A model generated the notes under the pieces. The model was not told the DNA's origin. It saw only the letters and a list, made by a program, of their open reading frames with translations, and did not search any database. From NCBI GenBank assembly GCA_017416145.1, contig JAFQDD010000008.1, forward strand, positions 124,001 to 188,000: 64,000 nt of DNA, given 5' to 3'. The stretch's first letter is position 1. Every line of letters begins with the position of its first letter. This document shows, piece after piece, positions 50,333 to 59,318 of the stretch. This DNA comes from Spirochaetaceae bacterium. GTDB taxonomy: Bacteria > Spirochaetota > Spirochaetia > Treponematales > Treponemataceae. The position numbers and the translations under genes are program-made.

Positions 50333-51931
50333 TTATTTTCTAGCGTATGAAGGAAGTAGTTTTGGAGAAATTGCATCTCCATCAATTTTTGCTGCTTCTC
50401 TTTCTTTGCAGAAAGCATCTACGTGGTTCATGTTTAGCTTACCAGGCATTTGAATGTCTTTGTAAAGTTTACCAGCTTCAATTCCTGCTTCACGACCAAA
50501 TACAACAACGTCTAGTAGAGAGTTACCCATTAGACGGTTTGTGCCGTGAATACCACCAGCTGCTTCTCCAGCAACTAGAAGATTTGCTACATCTGAGTGA
50601 CATTTGCTATCGATTTCTACACCACCGTTTTGATAGTGCAATGTTGGGTAAACAAGGATTGGCTCTTTACGAATATCAATTCCGTATTTTCCAAACATAC
50701 GAAGCATAGCTGGAATACGTTTTTCGATTGTGCCTTCTCCGTGGATTGCTTCAATCATTGGAGTGTCTAGCCAAACACCTTGACCGATTTCTGTTTCAAT
50801 ACCGTTGCCTTCACGACATTGGCGAATGATTCCAGAAGCGTTTACGTCACGAGTTTCTAGTGGGTGGATATAAACTTCACCCTTTGAGTTTACAAGTTTT
50901 GCACCAAGGGAACGAACTTTTTCTGTTACAAGAGCACCCAAGATTTGTGATGGATAAGCAGCTCCTGTTGGGTGATATTGTAGAGAATCTTGGTACATTA
51001 GTTTTGCACCTGCACGGTAAGCTAAAACTAAACCGTCAGCTGTTGCTCCGTAGTGGTTTGATGTTGGAAAACCTTGGTAGTGCATACGTCCTGCTCCACC
51101 TGTTGCAATGATTACAACTTTTGCTTTTGCAACCATTAGTTCTTTTGTTTCCATATTCATTAAGATAGCACCAGCAGCATTACCTTTTTCGTCTTTTAGG
51201 ATTTCGATTGCAGCTGTAAAATCAACTACTTTAATTTTGTCTGCTCTGTTGAAAGCTTCGTCACGAAGAGTTCTCATGATTTCAGCACCTGAGTAGTCTT
51301 TACAAGCGTGCATACGTTTGCGGCTTGTTCCACCACCGTGGGTTGTAACCATTGTTCCGTCTTCTGATTTATCAAACTCTACACCAAGTTCGTTTAGCCA
51401 TTTAATAGCGATTGGAGCCTTTGTTGTTAGAGTGTAAACAAGTTCTGGTTTTGCATCAAAGTGACCGCCACCAAAAGCGTCTAGGTAGTGTTGAGCTGGG
51501 CTGTCGTTTGGTTTGTCAGCAGCTTGAATACCACCTTCTGCCATCATTGTGTTTGCGTCCCCAACACGAAGTTTTGTTACAAGTAAAACATTTGCTCCAG
51601 CGTTTGAAGCTTCGATTGCAGCAGAAGTTCCAGCTCCACCACCACCGATAACAAGAACGTCTGTTTCGTATGTGATTTTGTCTAGATCTACGTCACTAGC
51701 TTTTACCCGTGGGTTTGCTTGTAGCATTGCTGCAAGTTCGATAGGAGCTTTTTGACCTTTATTTGGACCGATTTTTAGTTCTTCAAATTGTGAAGCAATG
51801 CGGTCTGGGTGATATTCTTTTAGAAGTGCATCTTTTTCATCTGCAGTTAAACGAGTTGGTTCAAATTTAATATTTTCTTCACGTTTTTCTGCAACAATTT
51901 TAGCTAATTCATCTAATTTGTTGTTATACAT
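50333..51931 (-). CDS. frdA: Fumarate reductase/succinate dehydrogenase-type flavoprotein subunit
   Basis: The 532-residue protein has an unusual N-terminal extension of about 90 residues, then the FAD motif VLVIGGGGAGTSAAIEA. Active-site regions resembling FrdA follow: QYHPTGA, TEKVRSLGAKLVNSKGE, and GIHGTNRLMGNSLLDVVVFG. The histidine that binds FAD covalently in membrane SdhA/FrdA is replaced (DANTMMAEGGIQAA), so FAD is probably non-covalent. No membrane-anchor genes lie nearby. GGAAGGAA precedes the ATG; frdB is 21 bp upstream. Likely a soluble fumarate reductase subunit; other FAD oxidoreductases of the family remain possible. Confidence 0.82.
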   Translation of the reverse strand: MYNNKLDELAKIVAEKREENIKFEPTRLTADEKDALLKEYHPDRIASQFEELKIGPNKGQKAPIELAAMLQANPRVKASDVDLDKITYETDVLVIGGGGAGTSAAIEASNAGANVLLVTKLRVGDANTMMAEGGIQAADKPNDSPAQHYLDAFGGGHFDAKPELVYTLTTKAPIAIKWLNELGVEFDKSEDGTMVTTHGGGTSRKRMHACKDYSGAEIMRTLRDEAFNRADKIKVVDFTAAIEILKDEKGNAAGAILMNMETKELMVAKAKVVIIATGGAGRMHYQGFPTSNHYGATADGLVLAYRAGAKLMYQDSLQYHPTGAAYPSQILGALVTEKVRSLGAKLVNSKGEVYIHPLETRDVNASGIIRQCREGNGIETEIGQGVWLDTPMIEAIHGEGTIEKRIPAMLRMFGKYGIDIRKEPILVYPTLHYQNGGVEIDSKCHSDVANLLVAGEAAGGIHGTNRLMGNSLLDVVVFGREAGIEAGKLYKDIQMPGKLNMNHVDAFCKEREAAKIDGDAISPKLLPSYARK

Positions 51932-51952
51932 AAAATTCCTTCCTTATCTCGT

Positions 51953-52630
51953 TTATTTTTCAATATCACGATTGTTGTAAAGTTCTTTGATTTCAGAAAT
52001 TGGTTTTTGCATCAAGTTTTGAATCAATTCTTCGCATAGACCGTCTTCAATTTCTTTAACACGTTCTGTTAAGTGTTTTGATTCTGGTTGTAGATATTTA
52101 CCGTTTAAGCGACGAGCCAATTCTGCAACTTGTGGATGAGAAATTCCTGCTGGACAGCGAGATGAACAAACACCACACATTACACAGTCAAAAGATTCGT
52201 CTGCACATTTTGCATATTCACCACGTTGTGCGTAGGCAATGTATTGCATTACGTTTAAGCCTTGTGTACAAGCTTTTGTACATGCGTTACAACCGATACA
52301 GCTGTAAATTTCTGGGTAAAGTTGCATCATGATTTGTTCTGTTGGAGAAACTTTTTCAATATCATAAACAGCTTTTACTAGTGGGAAGAATGGAAGTGTT
52401 GCAACAAACATATTGTTTTCAACTTTTGTTTGACAAGCTAAACACATTTTTAGTTCTTTGTCGCCAGCAATACGGTAAATTGTTGCACAAGCACCACAGA
52501 ATCCGTTACGACATCCACATCCACGAACAAGTTCGTATCCTGCATATTCCATTGCAGTCATAATTGTTAGTTCACTTGGAACGCTATATTTTTTTCCGAA
52601 AAGGAAAACATCAACCATTTTTTCAGACAT
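51953..52630 (-). CDS. frdB: Fumarate reductase-type iron-sulfur subunit
   Basis: The 225-residue protein has an N-terminal plant-type [2Fe-2S] domain (CGCRNGFCGAC...CLAC) and two cluster motifs (CIGCNACTKAC, CVMCGVCSSRCP). It therefore matches FrdB in domain order with [2Fe-2S] and [4Fe-4S] centres. It lies between flxA (upstream) and frdA. AGGAG is 10 nt before the ATG. It probably carries electrons from the Hdr/Flx proteins to the flavoprotein. Confidence 0.85.
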   Translation of the reverse strand: MSEKMVDVFLFGKKYSVPSELTIMTAMEYAGYELVRGCGCRNGFCGACATIYRIAGDKELKMCLACQTKVENNMFVATLPFFPLVKAVYDIEKVSPTEQIMMQLYPEIYSCIGCNACTKACTQGLNVMQYIAYAQRGEYAKCADESFDCVMCGVCSSRCPAGISHPQVAELARRLNGKYLQPESKHLTERVKEIEDGLCEELIQNLMQKPISEIKELYNNRDIEK

Positions 52631-52677
52631 AATTTGTAAACTCCTTTCAAAGTCTAATATCAGATTTTCGTAAAATC

Positions 52678-53505
52678 CTAGTATTCGTTTGGTAATTCAT
52701 CTAGTTGGTCAAAGCGGAATACTGGACCGTCTTTACAAACGTATTTACTTCCAATATTACAGCGACCACATTTACCAACACCACACTTCATTCTAAGTTC
52801 CATTGTGGTGTAAACTTGTGTTTCAGAAAAACCAAGTTCTTTTAATGCACCAAGGGTGAACTTAATCATAATTGGTGGTCCACACATAAGGATTGTTTTA
52901 CTTAGGTCTGGATTAAGCTCTTTTACGTAGTTTGGAATAAATCCAACGTGACCGTCCCAATCATCTTGTGGATTGTCGATTGTAAGACAAACTTCTACTT
53001 TTGGGTCATTTTCCCATTCTTCGATAATTTCCTTAAAATCAACTAAGTCTTGTTTTGATCTTGCACCATAAATAACTTGCAAAGTACCGTAGTTTTTTGC
53101 ATTATCACGGCAATAGTTAATTACTGAGTGAAGTGGAGCAAGTCCGATTCCACCAGCAATAAATACAAGGTCTTTGCCTTTGAAGTCTGTGTCAACTGGG
53201 AATCCGTTTCCGTAAGGACCACGAACTGTAACTTGTTGACCAACTTCTGCTGCGTGAAGCCATGTGGTTAAACATCCACATTTTTTAACGCTGAATTCCA
53301 TGTAATCTTTTACTGTTGGAGAAGAAGTGATTGAAATCATTGCTTCTGAAACTCCAGGAATAGATAACATGGCACATTGACCAGGAATATGTTCAAATAG
53401 TTTTTCGCCTTCTTTAGAAACTACACGGAATGTTTTAACATCTGGAGTTTCTTGGCGGATTTCTGTAATAACTCCCACGTAAGGAATCAATGCTTCATTT
53501 TCCAT
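52678..53505 (-). CDS. flxA: FlxA-like FAD/NAD-binding reductase subunit
   Basis: NAD(P)H-oxidising module. The 275-residue protein has a ferredoxin-NADP reductase fold: an N-terminal FAD barrel (GQCAMLSIPG...MISITSSPT), an NAD-binding domain (FIAGGIGLAPLHSVI, ILMCGPPIMIKFTLGAL) and a C-terminal [2Fe-2S] motif of PyrK type (MKCGVGKCGRCNIGSKYVC). It matches FlxA of the FlxABCD-HdrABC complex characterised in Desulfovibrio. GGAAGG precedes the ATG. Next to flxB on one side and frdB on the other. Confidence 0.85.
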   Translation of the reverse strand: MENEALIPYVGVITEIRQETPDVKTFRVVSKEGEKLFEHIPGQCAMLSIPGVSEAMISITSSPTVKDYMEFSVKKCGCLTTWLHAAEVGQQVTVRGPYGNGFPVDTDFKGKDLVFIAGGIGLAPLHSVINYCRDNAKNYGTLQVIYGARSKQDLVDFKEIIEEWENDPKVEVCLTIDNPQDDWDGHVGFIPNYVKELNPDLSKTILMCGPPIMIKFTLGALKELGFSETQVYTTMELRMKCGVGKCGRCNIGSKYVCKDGPVFRFDQLDELPNEY

Positions 53506-53519
53506 CTAATTTACCTTCC

Positions 53520-54551
53520 TTATTTTGTAGCTTCTTCTGCTAAAGACTTAGCAACTTTTACAATATTCATAGAAATTGGACATTTTGCTAAACAGCGACC
53601 ACATCCAACACAACCCATAATGCCTTCATTGTTTGCAGGATAGTAAACTAATTTGTGCATAAAGCGTTGGCGGAATCTTTCTAGTTGTGAAACACGAGGA
53701 TTTCCGTGAGCCATTTTTGTAAAATCAGAATACATACAACTATCCCAACAACGGAAGCGTTTTACACCGTTTCCTGTATCAAAGTCACGAATATCGTAAC
53801 ATTGACAAGTTGGACACACGAAGGTACAAGTTCCACAAGCTAAACAGCTTTCTGAAAGTGGAGCCCATTTTTGTGAGTTAAAGATTGAAAGAAGTTTTTT
53901 CTCTTCAAAGATTTCTCTACTTGGCATTGTTAAAGGAAGAGCTTCTAAAGCTTTTTTTGTTTCAGCTTTTTGTGCTTCAACAGCTTTTGTATCTGCATCT
54001 TCTGCAAAATCAACTTTTGCAAGTAAAGCCTTTCCTTTTTCTGTTAATGCTTCAAGATAAAGTGTGTCTTCTGCAATCCAAGTTTGAATGTCGCCACCAG
54101 CATTTGTAGCGTCTACGTCCATTTGGTGACAAAAACATGTGTGAGCTGGTTTTGTACAAGCAAGAGAAATGATTACTCCGTGTTCACGTCTGTTTTTATA
54201 GTAAGTATCCACAGGGTTTGCAAGGAAAACTCTGTCTAGAATGTCAAAACTTCTAACATCACATGCTCTAACACCAAAAACTACGAAATCTTCTGCTTCT
54301 GTTCTTGTGTCGATAACATCAATGTTTTTTCCGTCCATTTTTAGTTCAAACAAATTTTCTGTTTGTGGAAAGAAAAAGTCTTTTGCACTTCTGTTTGTAT
54401 TTAATGCTTTGCTTAGTTCTACGCCTTCTTCCCAAAGTTTGTAGTCTGCACCCTTACCTTCTCCAATATCAACTGGAAGGTAAACTTTGTTTCCAGCTTT
54501 AGAAACAGCACTAAAAAAGTCGTTTAATTTGCTAATAGGAAGCTTTTTCAT
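53520..54551 (-). CDS. flxB: FlxB-like 4Fe-4S dicluster protein
   Basis: The 343-residue protein resembles anaerobic sulfite reductase subunit A and FlxB. The N-terminal domain (VVFGVRACDVRSFDILDRVF) binds no obvious cofactor, and two [4Fe-4S] motifs lie in the C-terminal half (CLACGTCTFVCPTC, CVGCGRCLAKCP). It joins FlxA to the rest of the complex. The start overlaps the flxC stop by one base (TAATG), with GGAAGG upstream. Confidence 0.83.
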   Translation of the reverse strand: MKKLPISKLNDFFSAVSKAGNKVYLPVDIGEGKGADYKLWEEGVELSKALNTNRSAKDFFFPQTENLFELKMDGKNIDVIDTRTEAEDFVVFGVRACDVRSFDILDRVFLANPVDTYYKNRREHGVIISLACTKPAHTCFCHQMDVDATNAGGDIQTWIAEDTLYLEALTEKGKALLAKVDFAEDADTKAVEAQKAETKKALEALPLTMPSREIFEEKKLLSIFNSQKWAPLSESCLACGTCTFVCPTCQCYDIRDFDTGNGVKRFRCWDSCMYSDFTKMAHGNPRVSQLERFRQRFMHKLVYYPANNEGIMGCVGCGRCLAKCPISMNIVKVAKSLAEEATK

Positions 54552-55549
54552 TAGTTACCTTCCTTTTCGTTTGCTCTTTGGTGAACAATTGATGGTTCAA
54601 CATCTTCTGTATTGAAGATATTTAGTGGAGCACGAGTTTCTGTATCTTCACCAGCTTGGAATTCGCCGTATAGTTCGTTAATGTCTTTAATGAACTTGCG
54701 GTTTAGTAGGTGAAGTGGAATGTTTTGAGGACAAACTCTTGAACATTCGCCACAGTCTGTACATCTTCCAGCCACGTGGAATGCACGGATAATGTGGAAC
54801 ATATTTTCTTCAAAAGTATCTGCTGCTGCTTTTTGAGCAATACCAGAATTTGGATTGTCGAAAATACATGTTTCACAAGTACAAGCTGGACATACGTTAC
54901 GACAAGCGTTACAACGGATACAGCGAGAAAGTTCTCCACGCCAGAAGTTGTATCTTTCTTCTGGGTTCATTTTTTCAAGTTCTGCAACTTGGTCAAAACG
55001 GTTAGAATCTTTTACTTCCCCATCTTCTCCAATTAGTTCGTCGTAAACAACGTGTTTTGTACTTTTACAAGTAACGCATTTTTCAAGAGCTTTTGCGTCT
55101 TTTTCTGTTCCACCTTCTGGAACTTGCACGAAATCCACACATGGAATACCGATTACGTATACGTTTTCTCTTTTAATGCGGTGTTCTTTTAATAATTGAT
55201 TAAAGCTGTATGTATCACATGGTTTTAGGAATACAAGAGTTTTTTCCTGTGGTAATGGAGCCTGTGCAGCGTTTGGATCACGTTGTAAAGCCATTTTATT
55301 GTTTGTGTTTACAGTTGCTTTATTTGTTTCGATATTTGCGTTTTCTTTTACCATGTATTTTGAAAGGTTAGCACCGCAATATTGATTGTAAACAAATTCA
55401 CTATCAAGTTGGGCCTCGCTTGTGAAAATACCTGGTGTAACATCGTAGCCAAAAAGACCTTTTTTCCAGCCTGCAACTCTTGTTACAGTTTTGTCTGCTA
55501 GGAGGGCTTTTGCACGGTTAAGCATTTGTTCTTCTATTGCTTTTGACAT
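54551..55549 (-). CDS. flxC: FlxC-like 4Fe-4S dicluster protein
   Basis: The 332-residue protein is related to FlxB in architecture. The N-terminal FrhB-like region has LVFLKPCDTYSFNQLLKEH and VYVIGIPCVDF. Two C-terminal cluster motifs follow (CIRCNACRNVCPACTCETC and CTDCGECSRVCPQ). It overlaps flxD by 16 bp and flxB by one base. GGAGG precedes the ATG. Predicted electron conduit. Confidence 0.83.
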   Translation of the reverse strand: MSKAIEEQMLNRAKALLADKTVTRVAGWKKGLFGYDVTPGIFTSEAQLDSEFVYNQYCGANLSKYMVKENANIETNKATVNTNNKMALQRDPNAAQAPLPQEKTLVFLKPCDTYSFNQLLKEHRIKRENVYVIGIPCVDFVQVPEGGTEKDAKALEKCVTCKSTKHVVYDELIGEDGEVKDSNRFDQVAELEKMNPEERYNFWRGELSRCIRCNACRNVCPACTCETCIFDNPNSGIAQKAAADTFEENMFHIIRAFHVAGRCTDCGECSRVCPQNIPLHLLNRKFIKDINELYGEFQAGEDTETRAPLNIFNTEDVEPSIVHQRANEKEGN

Positions 55550-55971
55550 CTTAAATCCTCCAATTTACGATTTGGTCCAAGTTTTACGATTGTTTCTGTA
55601 AACTCGTTCATTGTTTTTGCAAACTTTGCACCTTCAGCAGCAGAAACCCATTCAACACGAGTTCTTTCTCTTTCAATGCCTAAAAAGTCTAGCATACTGA
55701 ATAAAAGTGTCATACGGCGACGTGCGTAGTAGTTACCGCTAGTGTAGTGACAGTCTCCTGGGTGACATCCACAAAGAATAACACCGTCTGCCCCACGTTG
55801 GAATGCACGTAAAATAAACATTGGATTTACGCGACATGAACATGGAACACGAATGATTTTAACATCTGCTGGATAATTTAAGCGGTTTGTTCCTGCAAGG
55901 TCAGCCCCAGCATAAGAACACCAGTTACAGCAAAATGCTACGATTGTTGGTTTAAATTCATTTACTTGCAT
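55534..55971 (-). CDS. flxD: FlxD/MvhD-like [2Fe-2S] protein
   Basis: The 145-residue protein matches the delta subunit of methyl-viologen-reducing hydrogenase. Landmarks are FCCNWCSYAGADLAG, IRVPCSCRVNPMFILRAF and GADGVILCGCHPGDCHY. MvhD proteins link an electron-input module to HdrA. It overlaps hdrA by 10 bp and flxC by 16 bp, so the operon is very tight. GGAGG lies 10 nt before the ATG. Confidence 0.88.
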   Translation of the reverse strand: MQVNEFKPTIVAFCCNWCSYAGADLAGTNRLNYPADVKIIRVPCSCRVNPMFILRAFQRGADGVILCGCHPGDCHYTSGNYYARRRMTLLFSMLDFLGIERERTRVEWVSAAEGAKFAKTMNEFTETIVKLGPNRKLEDLRCQKQ

Positions 55972-57962
55972 ATTGCATCAACCTCCGCCATGATTTGTCT
56001 ATTTGAGAATCCTTTTAGATCCATTGCCCCAGAAGGACAAGCAACTGTACAAGCACCACAACCTTGACAAACTGCTGCGTTTACAGAAGCTACCCGGCGT
56101 AGTAATGTTGTGCGGTTTGGACCACGGAATTCTTTTTCTTCATAAGTGATAGCCCCATAAGGACAAACTTTTTCACAAGAAGAACATCCGTTACAAAGGT
56201 TTTCGTCCGAAGAAGCAACACAAGGGTTACAAGTAAGTTTATCTTTTGCAAGAAGTCCTAGAACTTTTGCAGCAGCTGCACTAGCTTGAGCTACAGTTTC
56301 TGGAATATCTTTTGGTCCCTGACAAGCACCAGATAAGAAAATACCAGCTGTTGGGCTTTCTACTGGGCGTAGTTTTGGGTGAGCTTCGGTGAAGAAGTCA
56401 TTTGTATCCATAGAAGCTGTAAGCATTGTTGCAAGACCACGAGCTGACTTATCTGGTTCGATAGCTGCAGCAAGAACAACTAAGTCTGCATTGATATGAA
56501 GCTGCTTATTATCAAGTAGATCAGAAGCTTGAACGTCTAAAGTTCCGTCAGCCTGTGGAGTAACTTTTCCAACCATACCTTTTACGTAGTGAACACCGTA
56601 TTGTTCAACTGCGCGGCGATAGAATTCGTCAAAGTTTTTACCAGGAGTTCTAACATCAATGTAGAATACGTAAACTTCTGTATCTGGATATTTTTCTCTT
56701 GTTAGCATTGCGTGTTTTGCTGTGTACATACAACAAATCTTTGAACAATACTCTTTTCCGCCCTTTGTACATGGAGCAGATTCACGGCTTCCTACACATT
56801 GAACAAATACGATTGTGTGAGGATGTTTGCCATCAGATGGACGTAAAAGTGTTCCAGCTGTTGGACCTGCAGCGTTTGTTAGGCGTTCAAATTCTAGAGA
56901 AGTAATAACATCTTTGCTTTGGGAATAAGCAAATTCATCATACTTTTCAATATTGATTGGATTGAAACCAGTAGCAGCAACAATTGCCCCGTACTGTCTT
57001 TCAATAAATTGATCTTGTTGTTTATAGTCAATAGCACCTGCACCACAAACTTTTGAACAAACACCACATTTTCCAGTTTTTAGCATCATACATGCGTTAG
57101 GGTCAATTGTGGCAACCTTTGGAACAGCTTGTGCAAAAGGAATATAAATTGCACTTCTGTTGTTCATGCCAAGGTTAAATTCGTTTGGAACTTTCTTTTG
57201 TGGACATTTTTCAGTACAGATTCCACAACCTGTACATTTTGTTTCATCAACGAAACGTGCTTTTTTCTTGATTGTTACGTTAAAATTACCAACAAATCCC
57301 TTAACAGCAGTTACTTCACTGTAAGAATAAATGTTGATTTTTTCGTTTTGAGCACAATCTACCATTTTTGGTGTTAAGATACATGCAGCACAGTCAAGAG
57401 TTGGGAAAGTTTTGTCGATTTGAGTCATCTTTCCACCGATAGTTGGCTTTGTTTCTACAATATCAACTTCAAAACCTGCATCTGCAATATCAAGTGCTGT
57501 CTGCATACCAGCAATACCACCACCAATTACAAGAGCTCGTTTTACAACTGGGCTTTCTCCTGGTTTTAGAGGTGCGTTTAGGTGAACTTTAGCAATGGCT
57601 GCTCTACCAATAATGATAGCTTTTTCAGTTCCCTCTGGCATATCTTTATGAATCCATGAACATTGTTCACGAATATTTGCAATTTCTACCATGTATGAGT
57701 TTAGACCAGCAGCTTCAGCAGTTTTTCTGAAAGTTGCTTCGTGCATACGTGGTGAACAAGAACAAACTACAAGACCTGTTAAGTTGTGTTCTTTGATTGC
57801 GTTTTTAATAAGTTCTTGTCCTGCTTGAGAACACATATATTGATATTCAGTTGAAACAACAACACCAGCTTCTTTGCCAAGTGCTTCTGCTACAGCTTTC
57901 ACATCAACTGTTCCTGCAATATTTGTACCGCAGTGACAAACAAATACCCCAATTCTTTGCAT
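55962..57962 (-). CDS. hdrA: HdrA-like electron-bifurcating flavoprotein
   Basis: Central FAD subunit of heterodisulfide reductase-type complexes, the site of flavin-based electron bifurcation. The 666-residue protein has the N-terminal VFVCHCGTNIAGTVDV and CSCSPRMHEATFRKT, the FAD fold (GGGIAGMQTALDIADAG), an inserted CTGCGICTEKCP and a further cysteine cluster (CGVCSKVCGAGA). Two C-terminal [4Fe-4S] motifs follow (CNGCSSCEKVCP, CQGCGACTVACP). Full length for HdrA. GGGAG lies 10 nt before the ATG; hdrC is 18 bp upstream. Confidence 0.92.
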   Translation of the reverse strand: MQRIGVFVCHCGTNIAGTVDVKAVAEALGKEAGVVVSTEYQYMCSQAGQELIKNAIKEHNLTGLVVCSCSPRMHEATFRKTAEAAGLNSYMVEIANIREQCSWIHKDMPEGTEKAIIIGRAAIAKVHLNAPLKPGESPVVKRALVIGGGIAGMQTALDIADAGFEVDIVETKPTIGGKMTQIDKTFPTLDCAACILTPKMVDCAQNEKINIYSYSEVTAVKGFVGNFNVTIKKKARFVDETKCTGCGICTEKCPQKKVPNEFNLGMNNRSAIYIPFAQAVPKVATIDPNACMMLKTGKCGVCSKVCGAGAIDYKQQDQFIERQYGAIVAATGFNPINIEKYDEFAYSQSKDVITSLEFERLTNAAGPTAGTLLRPSDGKHPHTIVFVQCVGSRESAPCTKGGKEYCSKICCMYTAKHAMLTREKYPDTEVYVFYIDVRTPGKNFDEFYRRAVEQYGVHYVKGMVGKVTPQADGTLDVQASDLLDNKQLHINADLVVLAAAIEPDKSARGLATMLTASMDTNDFFTEAHPKLRPVESPTAGIFLSGACQGPKDIPETVAQASAAAAKVLGLLAKDKLTCNPCVASSDENLCNGCSSCEKVCPYGAITYEEKEFRGPNRTTLLRRVASVNAAVCQGCGACTVACPSGAMDLKGFSNRQIMAEVDAICK

Positions 57963-57980
57963 TATTCTATATCTCCCAGT

Positions 57981-58367
57981 TTACTTAGCATATTTTCTAA
58001 ATGCGGTAACGATTGCCTGTTGTGGCAAATCTGGATCAAGCATTTCTGGAATTTGCTCTGGTTTTAAGTGATTTTTGCCTTGTTGGCGAAGAACTGCTAC
58101 ACGAACAGCTTCCACAACCTTTGCAGGTTCCACATTACGTGGACAGCGTTCAACACAAGCAAAACATGACAAACATTTGTACAATGATTCAGAGTTTAGA
58201 AGTGGCTCAATATTGCCATTTTCTACCATTGAAACAAATTGGTGTGGATGATATTCCATTTCATCATAACTTGGACAAGTTCCAGAACATTTTCCACATT
58301 TCATACATTTACGAGGATTTACACCACTAATGTTGATAATGTCTTCTCTACAAACTTTTCCTTCCAT
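57981..58367 (-). CDS. hdrC: HdrC-like iron-sulfur subunit
   Basis: The 128-residue protein has two [4Fe-4S] motifs (CMKCGKCSGTCPSYDEMEYH and CLSCFACVERCPRNV) and the conserved EYHPHQFV region of HdrC. The start at 58367 follows GGAGG and lies two bases after the hdrB stop. It bridges HdrA and HdrB. Confidence 0.9.
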   Translation of the reverse strand: MEGKVCREDIINISGVNPRKCMKCGKCSGTCPSYDEMEYHPHQFVSMVENGNIEPLLNSESLYKCLSCFACVERCPRNVEPAKVVEAVRVAVLRQQGKNHLKPEQIPEMLDPDLPQQAIVTAFRKYAK

Positions 58368-58369
58368 AA

Positions 58370-59239
58370 TTACTTGCCTCCATTGCAACAACAACCACAT
58401 TCAGTTTTTGCAAAGTTATCCAATGCTTTTACAGCATCAGCGTTTCCTAAAGCAGCTGCTAATAGTGTTGTAAAATAATATACAGGAAGTTTTTCTCCAG
58501 AAGATAGTTTTCCGTTTTTGTTTAGATTGTATAAACAAAGTGGACAAGCTGTAATTAGATATTCAGCTCCATTTGAAGCAGCATTTTCTAGCACTTTAGA
58601 ACTTTTCTTTTCAGCAAGGGCTTTGTCTTCCATTGTTACATAACCACCGCAACATTCGTTACGCATAGCATAAACAACTGGTTCTGCACCAAGAGCTTTT
58701 ATCAAGTTTTCCATAATTACAGGATTTTCAGCGTTATCCATTTCCATTACTTTTCCTGGGCGTAGTAACAAACATCCGTAATATGCACCAATTTTTTTGC
58801 CTTTTAGTGGATTGTTTTCGTTTTCTGAAACTGCTTTTGCAACAGCTTCAAATCCAACTACGTCACGTAGAATTTCTAAGTAATGTAAAACCTTTGTCTC
58901 TCCGTTGTAAGGAGTGTCTAGTTGCAAATAGTTGTTTGCCTTTGTGGCGATATTTGCATCATTTTTCATATCGTTGTTCACTTGTTTTAGTACGTTGTGA
59001 CAAGCTGAACATAAAGTAACAAGATCAGTGCCCTTTTCCTTTGCAGCATTCAAAGCACGAACACTAGAAAGTTTAGAAGCAATTTCGTCTTTTGCCATAG
59101 TGTAAGCACCACCACAACATTGCCAATCTTCTACTTCTTGAAGAGTTACACCAAGTTTTTCTAGTGCAAAGCGACCAAAAGCATCTAGTTCCTTTGCCTT
59201 TGTTCTTAGTGTACACCCTGGATAATAACTGTATGTCAT
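58370..59239 (-). CDS. hdrB: HdrB-like CCG-domain subunit
   Basis: Catalytic-type subunit with two CCG domains that in methanogens bind non-cubane [4Fe-4S] clusters. The 289-residue protein begins YSYYPGCTLRTKAKELDAFG. It has DWQCCGGAYTMAKDE, TLCSACHNVLKQVN, YYGCLLLRPG and MRNECCGGYVTMEDK, then TACPLCLYNLNKNG. The tail CGCCCNGGK is cysteine-rich. The start at 59239 follows GGGGA. Its physiological disulfide or other acceptor is unknown in this organism. First gene of the operon, 79 bp after fumC. Confidence 0.9.
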   Translation of the reverse strand: MTYSYYPGCTLRTKAKELDAFGRFALEKLGVTLQEVEDWQCCGGAYTMAKDEIASKLSSVRALNAAKEKGTDLVTLCSACHNVLKQVNNDMKNDANIATKANNYLQLDTPYNGETKVLHYLEILRDVVGFEAVAKAVSENENNPLKGKKIGAYYGCLLLRPGKVMEMDNAENPVIMENLIKALGAEPVVYAMRNECCGGYVTMEDKALAEKKSSKVLENAASNGAEYLITACPLCLYNLNKNGKLSSGEKLPVYYFTTLLAAALGNADAVKALDNFAKTECGCCCNGGK

Positions 59240-59269
59240 ATTTTTCCCCAAGTTTGAAAACATTTATCG

Positions 59270-59302
59270 AAAAACCTAAGATTAACTTACATCAACCTTA
59301 GG
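59270..59302 (-). terminator. Weak terminator between fumC and hdrB
   Basis: CCTAAGATT (59275-59283) and AACCTTAGG (59294-59302) form a 9-bp stem with one wobble pair, and five T follow on the minus strand. It may limit but not prevent read-through from fumC. Confidence 0.55.
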
Positions 59303-59318
59303 CTATAATTTGTTGATA

